A stretch of 64,000 bases of DNA, from contig NZ_JNFC01000006.1 in the NCBI RefSeq assembly GCF_000756385.1, positions 25,579 to 89,578 of the forward strand, in the 5' to 3' direction. A program made the position numbers and the translations under genes. The stretch comes from Sphingopyxis sp. LC363 (lineage in GTDB: Bacteria > Pseudomonadota > Alphaproteobacteria > Sphingomonadales > Sphingomonadaceae). Numbering within the stretch: position 1 is the first letter of the stretch; each line of letters opens with the position of its first letter. The notes under the pieces were generated by a model. It saw only the letters and a program-made list of their open reading frames with translations. It was not told where the DNA came from and searched no databases. Shown piece by piece: positions 15,185 through 22,768 of the stretch.

Positions 15185-16092
15185 AAGGTCGCGAGCAGCG
15201 CCATCACGACGCCGCCGACGACGAGCAGCAGCCCGACGATCTCGTGCCAGCGCACCGGCTCGCGCAGATAGAAATGCGCGAAGCCGATGGTGAAGACGAC
15301 CTCGACCTGCCCGACGATCCGCACGAGCGCCGCCGGCGCCGCAGCAAAGCCGATATACCAACAGGCCGAACCGAGCGCCGAGAGCAGCCCGACCTGGCTC
15401 GAATTGCGCCAGGTCCGGAATATGGCGCGCAGCGTGTCGCGATCGCGCAACGCGACCCAGAGCAGGTGCAAGCCGGTCTGGATCGCCATGACGACGACGA
15501 GCGTGACGAGCGCCGACCCGATTAGATCAACGCCATCGAGTTCGGCGGTCGCGAGCTTCACCGCGATTGCCGCGAGCGCGAACATCGATCCCGCGCCGAG
15601 GCCGCAGAGCGCCGCGGGCTGGCCGAGCGCGCGCCAGATCTCGCGCGTCGAAACGCCGCGTCCGGCAAGCGCGAGCACCAGCACGCCGGCAACCCCGGCG
15701 ACGATCCCGATCCACGCGAGCAGCGGCAATCGTTCGCCGAGGAAGAGCGCGGTGACGAGTGCGGCCTGCACCGCTTCGGTCTTGGAAAAGGCGGTGCCGA
15801 CGACGAAACCGCGATGCCCGAATGCCATGATGAGCAGGATCGTGCCCGCCATCTGGGTGACCGCCCCGGCGAGGACGAAGCCCGCGAAAGCGGTGCCGAA
15901 TGTCGGCACCGCTTCGTGCCGGATCGTCAGCCAGATGGCGGCAAAGGCGAGGGCGAAGGGGAGGCCGTATAGATAGCGGACGAGCCCCGCGCCGCTGACG
16001 CTGAGTTCGGCGCGGAGGCGCTGTTGCAGCGCGGTGCGCCACGCCTGGAACAGGCCGCCGAACAGCGACGCGGGGAGCCAGATCGGGTTCAT
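15181..16092 (-). CDS. DMT-superfamily transporter (EamA type)
   Basis: About 303 residues with ten predicted membrane helices in two repeats (first MAGTILLIMAFGHRGFVVGTAFSKTEAVQAAL, second the ALVRIVGQVEVVFTIGFAHFYLREP segment). The family exports or exchanges metabolites and amino acids. The start MNPIWLPASL is the first ATG before the first helix; no strong SD is seen. It is divergent from the acyl-CoA dehydrogenase at 16320 across operator copy 4. It may export a pathway intermediate or toxic analogue. Confidence 0.9.
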   Translation of the reverse strand: MNPIWLPASLFGGLFQAWRTALQQRLRAELSVSGAGLVRYLYGLPFALAFAAIWLTIRHEAVPTFGTAFAGFVLAGAVTQMAGTILLIMAFGHRGFVVGTAFSKTEAVQAALVTALFLGERLPLLAWIGIVAGVAGVLVLALAGRGVSTREIWRALGQPAALCGLGAGSMFALAAIAVKLATAELDGVDLIGSALVTLVVVMAIQTGLHLLWVALRDRDTLRAIFRTWRNSSQVGLLSALGSACWYIGFAAAPAALVRIVGQVEVVFTIGFAHFYLREPVRWHEIVGLLLVVGGVVMALLATF

Positions 16093-16157
16093 GCCGCCGA
16101 CCGGACCGGTGTTGCGATATCGACTCGTCTTGTCCCGTTCATTCCGCCTCCATGCAA

Positions 16158-16175
16158 TACTTTGATTACTAAGTA
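16158..16175. promoter_or_regulatory. Operator candidate, copy 4 of the 18-bp dyad
   Basis: TACTTTG-ATTA-CTAAGTA has 6 of 7 arm positions paired and a right arm identical to the consensus. It lies 66 bases upstream of the DMT start and 145 bases upstream of the acyl-CoA dehydrogenase start, in a divergent promoter. Confidence 0.65.
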
Positions 16176-16319
16176 TATGAGGTTGAGTGGGGGGTGCAGA
16201 CGCCCGACCTGCCACGCCAATCAGCTAGACCCGCGGCGCGACAGGTTGCAGAAAGGGTGCGGGAGAGCAGATGACGCAAATATACGCAAAGACGCGGCCT
16301 GCCGGGCGAGGGATCTGAC

Positions 16320-17342
16320 ATGGCCGAACTCGACCCGCCGCTTGGCGAAGCGCAACAGATGCTGCAGGACAGCGTGCAGCGCTTCCTCGCCGACAACGAA
16401 CGTCCCGGCTGGCGCGACCTGTGCGAAACGCTTGGCCTTGCCGGCATCGCGCTGCCCGTAAGCGTCGGCGGTTTCGGCGGCGGTGCGGTCGACATTGCGG
16501 TCGTGATGGCCGAACTTGGTCCGGCGCTCGCGGGCGCCGACTGGCTATCGCATGTCGCGGCGACGGTGCTTCTCGCGCGCGTTGCGCCCGGGCATCCGGC
16601 GCTCGGCGATCTGTCGGCGGGCCATCGTCGCATCGCGATCGTCTGTACGGCTTCGACCGCGTCGATGCCCGCTGTCGAAGGCGAGCTGGTGCGCGGCAGC
16701 GCGGCGCTGGTCGCGGGCGCGGCCGAGGCCGACCTGTTGCTGCTCGCAAGCGACGATGCGCTGCTGCTCGTTGCCGCCGATGGCGACAAGGTCGAGCAGC
16801 GCCACCGCATCATGCACGACGGCAGCGTGTCGGCCGACCTTTCCTTCACGCTCAAGCCGGGCGATGCGGACCTGCTGGCGGACGGGGACGAAGCGCGGGT
16901 GCTGGCCGATTATGCGAACGATCTGATTCTGGCCGGGCGATGTGCCGAGGCGGTCGGGCTGATGCAGCGCATCATCGCCGACAGCGTCGACTATCTGGGC
17001 CAGCGCAAACAGTTCGGGATCGAGATCGGCCGTTTCCAGTCGCTGCGCCATCGCGCGGCCGACATGCAGCTCGCGATGATGAAGGCGGTCGCGCTCACCG
17101 AGGTGGCGGTCGCCGCAGTCGATCAGGACGACCGCGACCGCGCGCAGGCGGTCAGCGCGGCGTGTATCGAGGTTGGCGACGCGGTGCGTGTGGTCGGCGA
17201 AAGCGCGGTGCAGATCCATGGCGCGATGGGGCTGACCGAGGAACTGAGTCTGGGTGGCTATTTCAAAAGGGCGCTCGCGATCGCGGCGGCATTCGGCCCG
17301 CGCGCCGGTCATCTCGCGCGTTTTACCGAGGCGGCTGACTAA
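16320..17342 (+). CDS. Acyl-CoA dehydrogenase family protein (beta-like subunit)
   Basis: 340 residues, about 40 shorter than standard acyl-CoA dehydrogenases. LGEAQQMLQDSVQRFLADN starts the N-domain, GLAGIALPVSVGGFGGG follows, and the C-domain has YLGQRKQFGIEIGRFQSLRHRAADM and VQIHGAMGLTEELSLGGYFKRA. The central beta domain is reduced. Short divergent acyl-CoA dehydrogenases of this sort form heteromers with a full-length partner in steroid side-chain degradation. The gene converges on the next acyl-CoA dehydrogenase gene, overlapping stops by 4 bases, which makes them likely partners. GAGGGA precedes the ATG. Confidence 0.9.
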   Translation: MAELDPPLGEAQQMLQDSVQRFLADNERPGWRDLCETLGLAGIALPVSVGGFGGGAVDIAVVMAELGPALAGADWLSHVAATVLLARVAPGHPALGDLSAGHRRIAIVCTASTASMPAVEGELVRGSAALVAGAAEADLLLLASDDALLLVAADGDKVEQRHRIMHDGSVSADLSFTLKPGDADLLADGDEARVLADYANDLILAGRCAEAVGLMQRIIADSVDYLGQRKQFGIEIGRFQSLRHRAADMQLAMMKAVALTEVAVAAVDQDDRDRAQAVSAACIEVGDAVRVVGESAVQIHGAMGLTEELSLGGYFKRALAIAAAFGPRAGHLARFTEAAD

Positions 17343-18469
17343 CCCAGCATCGTCCGCGCGATCAGGTCGCGCTGGATTTCGTTCGACCCCGCATAGATGC
17401 TCGCCGCCCGGTCGTTGAGATAGCGCGGCACCGCGACCGCCAGCTCGGCGGGCGTCTGTCCGTCGGCGTCGGCCCATGCGGCATGGCCCGCGACCTCGCA
17501 TGCCAGCGTGTCGATACGCTGCGCGGTCTCGGTCCCGAGTATCTTGAGCGCCGAGGCGTAAAGCGCCGGACTGCCGCCGACGCCGCGCATCGCTTTCAGC
17601 TCGAGCGCCTGCAATGCTTTGAGCGCAACCGCTTCGCGGTCGAGCCGCGCGCGCAGCACCGGATCGATGTCATCGCGGGCGCGCAGCCGTTCGAGGCGGC
17701 AGATCAGCCCTGGCGCATACTTGCCGCCGCGTTCGAAGGTGAGCAGATGTTTCGCGACCGACCAGCCCTCATTCTCGCCGCCGAGCCGGTTCGCCCGCGG
17801 GACGCGGACGTCGTCGAAAAACACCTGGTTGAGTTCGTGATCACCGGCGAGCGTGCGGATCGGCTCGACCGCGATGCCCGGCGCCTTCATGTCGAGCAGC
17901 AGGAAACTGATCCCCGCCTGCGGCTTGCCCTCGTTCGAGGTGCGCACGAGCGCGAACATGCGGTTCGCGAAATGCGCGTGCGTCGTCCAGATCTTGGACC
18001 CGTTCAGGACATAGTCGTCGCCGTCGGGCACCGCGCGCAGTTGCAGCGCGGCGAGGTCCGACCCCGCGCCGGGCTCCGAAAAGCCCTGGCACCAATAATC
18101 CTCGCCCGACAATATGCGCGGCAGATAATGGGCGCGCTGTTCGGCGCTGCCATAGTGCATGATCACCGGCGCGACCATCTTGAGCCCCATTGGCGCGAGG
18201 TTCGGCGCGCCCGCCAGCGCGCATTCGGCGGCAAAGATATAGCGTTCGATTTCGTTCCAGCCGGGGCCGCCGAACTCGGCGGGCCAGTCGGGCGCCGCCC
18301 AGCCGCGCGCGTGCAGGATGCGTTGCCACGGCAGCGACACGTCGGGATCGATGAAGACGCTGGTCGCGCGTGCGGCCGCTAGGCGAATATCGTCGGGCAG
18401 ATGCGCAGCCAGGAAGGCGCGAACCTGGTCGCGAAAGGCGATCAGCGCCGGATCGTTCAGCATGTCCAT
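17339..18469 (-). CDS. Acyl-CoA dehydrogenase (alpha-like subunit)
   Basis: 376 residues of normal length. The FAD/substrate loop WCQGFSEPGAGSDLAALQLRA (about 129-150) is intact, FNGSKIWTTHAHFAN-type sequence (LNGSKIWTTHAHF) follows, and the C-terminus ends YAGSNEIQRDLIARTMLG. The position that is Glu in medium-chain enzymes (YEGT) is Ala here, as in FadE types that place the base elsewhere. It is 49 bases downstream of the LuxR gene on the same strand and may be in its transcript. Substrate chain unknown. Confidence 0.92.
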   Translation of the reverse strand: MDMLNDPALIAFRDQVRAFLAAHLPDDIRLAAARATSVFIDPDVSLPWQRILHARGWAAPDWPAEFGGPGWNEIERYIFAAECALAGAPNLAPMGLKMVAPVIMHYGSAEQRAHYLPRILSGEDYWCQGFSEPGAGSDLAALQLRAVPDGDDYVLNGSKIWTTHAHFANRMFALVRTSNEGKPQAGISFLLLDMKAPGIAVEPIRTLAGDHELNQVFFDDVRVPRANRLGGENEGWSVAKHLLTFERGGKYAPGLICRLERLRARDDIDPVLRARLDREAVALKALQALELKAMRGVGGSPALYASALKILGTETAQRIDTLACEVAGHAAWADADGQTPAELAVAVPRYLNDRAASIYAGSNEIQRDLIARTMLG

Positions 18470-18518
18470 GGCTCCGGCTTAGGCCCCTGCGCGATGCCGG
18501 GCCAAGCTGGCACCTGCA

Positions 18519-19268
18519 TCAGGCCGCGCGCGCGCCGACGAAGCCGAGCCCCGCCGCGATCTGGATCGACTGCGCGCGTCCCGTCGCGCCGAGCTTCGCC
18601 GCGGCATTGCGCAGGTGGAAGCGCACCGTCGACACCGAGAGCGACAGGATGATGCCGATCTCGCCGTCGGTCTTGCCCGCCGCCGCCCAGCGCAGGCACT
18701 GGACTTCGCGCCGCGTCAGCGTCTGCGGCACCGTCGCGTTGCGCGGGCGTCCGCGCGCTTCGTTGTGCGTCGCGACCAGCCTGACCGCGAGGTTGTGCAG
18801 ATGCCCGGCGTGCTTTGCGAAGATCGCCTCGACCCCGACGGACTCGCGCGAGCACCAGAAGACCGCGCCGACCAGCCCGCGCGGCAGATGCACCGGCGCG
18901 ATGATCGCTTCGCCGAAATTGGGCGTGTTCTTGGCCTGCGAGCAATCGACGGCTTCAAGAAGCTGCGTCGCGCGCCAGGTGCGAAGGCGGCCGTCGCTGT
19001 AGTAAAAGGGTTCGCCCACCAGCCGCGCCGCGGTCAGGAAGGCGATGTGCAGCGCCAGCTTGCGGTCGCGCCAATAGGCGTAATTCGGATCGACCCAGCG
19101 AAAGCTGGTTTCGGCATAGGGGCGTCCGGCCTCGTCGCTCATCGGCTCGGGGTCGCCAAGGTCGGCCTGTGCCGCGACATAGGGCAGGCCGATCGCGTCG
19201 CCAGCCGCCTGCACCGCTGCGATCAGCCCCGGCATTTCCGACCAGCATTCCGCCCTCTCGTCGATCAC
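18519..19268 (-). CDS. LuxR-family regulator with putative ligand-binding N-domain
   Basis: About 249 residues. The C-terminal GerE-type HTH is clear: LTRREVQCLRWAAAGKTDGEI then STVRFHLRNAAAKLGA, with the Glu, Trp and GKT positions of acyl-homoserine-lactone-type LuxR proteins. The N-terminal 160 residues contain RWVDPNYAYWRDRK and APVHLPRGLVGAVFW, which resemble the autoinducer-binding fold only loosely. No luxI-like synthase is in the window, so it would be a LuxR solo. The GTG at 19268 was chosen because GGAGGG lies eight bases upstream. It is divergent from a TonB receptor and upstream of an acyl-CoA dehydrogenase. Confidence 0.87.
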   Translation of the reverse strand: MIDERAECWSEMPGLIAAVQAAGDAIGLPYVAAQADLGDPEPMSDEAGRPYAETSFRWVDPNYAYWRDRKLALHIAFLTAARLVGEPFYYSDGRLRTWRATQLLEAVDCSQAKNTPNFGEAIIAPVHLPRGLVGAVFWCSRESVGVEAIFAKHAGHLHNLAVRLVATHNEARGRPRNATVPQTLTRREVQCLRWAAAGKTDGEIGIILSLSVSTVRFHLRNAAAKLGATGRAQSIQIAAGLGFVGARAA

Positions 19269-19287
19269 CCGCTCGTCCCTCCACTCC

Positions 19288-19303
19288 CTGACACAGGTGT
19301 CAG
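19288..19303. promoter_or_regulatory. lux-box-like palindrome
   Basis: CTGACAC-AG-GTGTCAG has perfect 7-bp arms and fits the CT-N12-AG core of las/rhl-type lux boxes. It starts 20 bases upstream of the LuxR gene start and lies 104 bases upstream of the divergent TonB receptor, so it is a good candidate for LuxR autoregulation and control of the receptor. Confidence 0.5.
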
Positions 19304-19406
19304 CTTGTCCCTCCCGCCGCAATCCCTTGTTCTGTCACGGTCCGGTTTCGCGCGACGCTCGCACAAAGACGAGCCCCGCGACAAGCCGTTTGAGGGAGGA
19401 TGAGTG

Positions 19407-21854
19407 ATGAAGGCAATGCGTATTTTCCTGGCCGCCGGTTCGGCGATGGGGCTCGTCGTCGCGGCTCCGGCCTTTGCGGCGGAGGAAACCGCGCCCGACA
19501 GCGTCGCGGCCGAAGGCGACATCATCGTCACCGCGCAGCGCCGCGCCGAATCGATGAACGACGTCGGCATGGCGATCCAGGCGGTCGATGCCGAAACGCT
19601 CGAAAATCTGCGCGTGACCGACATGCGCGACCTGACCGCGGTGGCGCCGAGCTTTACCGTCTCGCAAAGCTATCAGGGGGTTCCGACCTATACGCTGCGC
19701 GGGATCGGCTTCAATACGATCAACCTGTCGTCGACCTCGACGGTCGGTACTTATGTCGACGAGGTCGCCTATGCCTATCCGATCATGAACACCGGCCCGG
19801 TGATGGACCTCGAGCGCGTCGAGGTGCTGAAGGGGCCGCAAGGCACGCTCTATGGCCGCAACACCACCGCAGGCCTGATCAACTTCATCACCGCCAAGCC
19901 GACTGACAGTTTCGAGGGCAGCATCAAGGCCGACCTCGGCAATTACCAGACCTGGAATATCGGCGGCCATATCTCGGGCCCGCTTGGCGAAGGCATCGCC
20001 GCGCGCATCGCCTTTCGCAGCGAGAATAGCGACAAGGGCTGGCAGGTCAGCAACACGCGGGGCGAACGGCTTGGCGAGGTCGACAAGCTGGGCATCCGCG
20101 GCTCGCTTGCCATCGACCCTGCGCCGGGGACGCATTTCGACCTGTCGGTGACCTGGTGGCGCAACAGGTCGGATACCGTCGCGGGGCAGGGGATCGGTTT
20201 CACCCCCGCCACCAACCCCGTCAGCGGCACCAGCAATTCGCGCTTCTTCAATGCGCCGGGGCTCGCCGACTATCTCGGGGCGAATTTCCCGACCAAGGCG
20301 AGCCAGGCCGACTGGGCACCCGAAGCGGCGCGTTCGGCGGATATCGGCACCGGGCTCGGCCTCGCCGGCCCGCTCGCCGAGGACAATCGTTTCTGGGGCT
20401 TGAAGCTGCGCTGGGATCAGGATCTCGGCGAGACGATGAAGCTCGTCTCGCTCACCAGCTACAATGATTTCAAGCGCAACGCGCTCTCCGACTGGAGCGG
20501 TGCGCCCTTCGAAATCCTGCTCCAGAACACGGTGGGGCGGATCAAGAGCTTTGCACAGGAACTGCATCTGGAAGGCGAAAGCGGCGCGGTGAACTGGCTC
20601 GTCGGGGCCTATTACGCCAACGATCGGATCATCGATTCCAACCGCACTTTGCTCGGCCAGAATGCCAATGTCGGGCTGATCCGCGGCGCGGGCGTGCCCT
20701 TGCTAGGAACGCCGTTCAATTCGGGCGGGTACACCCCGCTCGAACTTTCGCAGGCTTTCCGCACCTACGAGGATTTCGGCCGTATCCGCACCAAGACATG
20801 GAGCATTTTCGGCAACGCCGATGCCGAACTCACCGACCAGCTCAAACTCACGCTCGGCGTGCGCTATACCGAGGACAAGCAGCGCTACAACGGCTGCTCG
20901 CGCGACTTCAACGGCAATATGTTGCCCAACGTCAATGTCGTGAACCGCGCGCTCTATTTCCAGACCTATGGCGTGCTCGCGCCCGAAATCGCCGAGGGTC
21001 AGTGCAACACTTTCGATCCCATGACCGGTACCTTCGGCGAGGTCCAGTCGCTGCTCGACGAGAATAATGTCGCGTGGCGCGCCGCGCTCGACTGGTCGCC
21101 GAACGACGATACCTTGCTCTACGCCTCGGTCTCGCGCGGCTATAAATCGGGGACGACGCCGATCAACGCCGCGAACCTCGCGCGCCAGAATGCGCCGGTG
21201 ACGCAGGAGAAGCTCACCGCCTATGAAGTGGGCGTGAAGGCGACGCTGGCGGATCGCCTAGTGCAGGCCAATCTTTCGGCCTTCTACTACGACTATCGCG
21301 ACAAGCAGATCAGCACCTATTTCGCCGATCCGATCTATACCGCGCTCTCGCGCCTCGACAATGTTCCCGACAGCGAAGCTTACGGCGTCGAGGGCGAGCT
21401 GACGATCCGCCCGGCGACGGGGCTGACGCTCGCCGCCAACGCGCTGTGGCTGAAGACGCGGATCAACGATTATGACGGCACCAACGCGGCGGGACAGCCG
21501 GAGAATTTCGATGGCGCCGAATTTATCTACAGCCCCGAATTTCAGGGCAGCGTGACGCTCGCCTATGACACGCCGGTCAGCGACACGCTGAGCCTGACCG
21601 GAGCGGTCAGCGCGCGGTACCAGAGCAAGTCGAACACGATCTTCGAGGATCTCGATCTCTACAAGGTCGACGCCTATGGCATCGTCAATGCGAGCCTTGG
21701 CCTCAAGAGCGAAAGCGGCTGGTCGGCCTCGCTCTGGGCGAAGAATCTGTTCGACAAATATTATTGGTCGGCGGTGGCGAGCAACGCCAATGTCGTCGTG
21801 CGCTTCGCCAACCAGCCGCGAACCTGGGGCCTCACTCTGGGTTATGACTTCTGA
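19407..21854 (+). CDS. TonB-dependent outer membrane receptor
   Basis: 815 residues. The signal peptide ends at AAPAFAAE (about 24), followed by DIIVTAQRRAESMNDVGMAI (TonB-box region), the plug with VEVLKGPQGTLYGRNTTAGLINFITAKP, and a barrel ending LTLGYDF. The start ATG lies six bases after GGGAGGA; a GTG three bases earlier is possible. It forms a unit with the DUF2236 gene 14 bases downstream and is divergent from LuxR. The plug resembles receptors for hydrophobic plant or steroid-like compounds in sphingomonads, but the ligand cannot be read from sequence. Confidence 0.95.
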   Translation: MKAMRIFLAAGSAMGLVVAAPAFAAEETAPDSVAAEGDIIVTAQRRAESMNDVGMAIQAVDAETLENLRVTDMRDLTAVAPSFTVSQSYQGVPTYTLRGIGFNTINLSSTSTVGTYVDEVAYAYPIMNTGPVMDLERVEVLKGPQGTLYGRNTTAGLINFITAKPTDSFEGSIKADLGNYQTWNIGGHISGPLGEGIAARIAFRSENSDKGWQVSNTRGERLGEVDKLGIRGSLAIDPAPGTHFDLSVTWWRNRSDTVAGQGIGFTPATNPVSGTSNSRFFNAPGLADYLGANFPTKASQADWAPEAARSADIGTGLGLAGPLAEDNRFWGLKLRWDQDLGETMKLVSLTSYNDFKRNALSDWSGAPFEILLQNTVGRIKSFAQELHLEGESGAVNWLVGAYYANDRIIDSNRTLLGQNANVGLIRGAGVPLLGTPFNSGGYTPLELSQAFRTYEDFGRIRTKTWSIFGNADAELTDQLKLTLGVRYTEDKQRYNGCSRDFNGNMLPNVNVVNRALYFQTYGVLAPEIAEGQCNTFDPMTGTFGEVQSLLDENNVAWRAALDWSPNDDTLLYASVSRGYKSGTTPINAANLARQNAPVTQEKLTAYEVGVKATLADRLVQANLSAFYYDYRDKQISTYFADPIYTALSRLDNVPDSEAYGVEGELTIRPATGLTLAANALWLKTRINDYDGTNAAGQPENFDGAEFIYSPEFQGSVTLAYDTPVSDTLSLTGAVSARYQSKSNTIFEDLDLYKVDAYGIVNASLGLKSESGWSASLWAKNLFDKYYWSAVASNANVVVRFANQPRTWGLTLGYDF

Positions 21855-21868
21855 AGGAGCGAGAGAAA

Positions 21869-22768
21869 GTGGTGCGTGCGCCGATGCAGGAGGATTATCT
21901 GGGGACGGCGATCGATTTCGCCGCGCCCCTCGGCGAACCCGCGCTGCTCGCGCCGGACAGCGTCCAGTGGCGCGTCTACAAGAATGCGATCGCGCTCGGC
22001 ATCGGCGGCATCGCGGCGGTGCTGCTCGAATTCGCCGAGCCGCGCATCCGGTCGGGCGTGTGGGATCATTCGACCTACAAGGCCGACCCGATCGGCCGTT
22101 CGCGCCGCACGGGTCTCGTCGCGATGCTCGCCTGCTATGGGCCCGCAAGCGCCGCGAAGGAGGTGATCGGCAAGGTCAACCGCATGCACGGCAAGGTGAA
22201 GGGCGAAACGCCGGCGGGCGACAAATATCGTGCGATGGACCCGCTGCTGCTCGACTGGGTCGCGGCGACCGCCTCATACGGCTTCCTGATGGCCTATGAT
22301 CGTTTCGTCCACCCCCTGAGCGACGCCGACAAGGATCGCTTCATGGCCGATGGCGATGCGATCGGTCGCGAGTTCGGGGCGCGGCGTACGCCGCCGACGG
22401 TGGCGGCCTTCATGACGATGATGGAGGAGCTCGAACCGCGCTTCGAGCCGCATCCGATCATCTTCGAATTTCTCGATATTATCCAGTCGGGCCGCGCCGC
22501 GCCGGGCGTGCCGCGCTTCCTGCATCGCGCCATTGCGCGCGCGTCGGTGTCGCTCTTGCCCGATCATATCCGTCGCAAGCTCGACCTCGGCCCGCGCTAT
22601 GATCTGACACGGCTCGACCGCACCGCGCTGGGCATCGCCGGCCGGCTCGCCGATCACCATGTCGACCGTGCTGCGCCGCATTGTCAGGCAAGCGTCCGCC
22701 TCGGTCTGCCGCACGATTTCCTGTTCAAGTCACCCGCCGAGCAGCGGCGGCTTTTAGCCGCCGCTTAG
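21869..22768 (+). CDS. DUF2236/MpaB-like oxygenase family protein
   Basis: 299 residues, starting with GTG after AAGGAG. WRVYKNAIALGIGGIAAVLLEFAEPRIRSGVWDHSTYKADPIGR matches the DUF2236 start, and the helical core contains His residues (for example RFVHPLSDADK). The family includes rubber oxygenase-like heme b proteins and fungal MpaB, an oxygenase that cleaves a terpenoid chain. That makes it a candidate oxidative-cleavage enzyme for the substrate taken up by the receptor encoded just upstream. No signal peptide is visible. Confidence 0.83.
   Translation: MVRAPMQEDYLGTAIDFAAPLGEPALLAPDSVQWRVYKNAIALGIGGIAAVLLEFAEPRIRSGVWDHSTYKADPIGRSRRTGLVAMLACYGPASAAKEVIGKVNRMHGKVKGETPAGDKYRAMDPLLLDWVAATASYGFLMAYDRFVHPLSDADKDRFMADGDAIGREFGARRTPPTVAAFMTMMEELEPRFEPHPIIFEFLDIIQSGRAAPGVPRFLHRAIARASVSLLPDHIRRKLDLGPRYDLTRLDRTALGIAGRLADHHVDRAAPHCQASVRLGLPHDFLFKSPAEQRRLLAAA

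Noticed and set aside
1..22768. Known beta-aryl ether (lig) or steroid degradation cluster
   Set aside because: GSTs, CoA-transferase and paired dehydrogenases are suggestive, but no ligDEFG-type set or ring-cleaving steroid genes can be recognised, so the substrate was left open.
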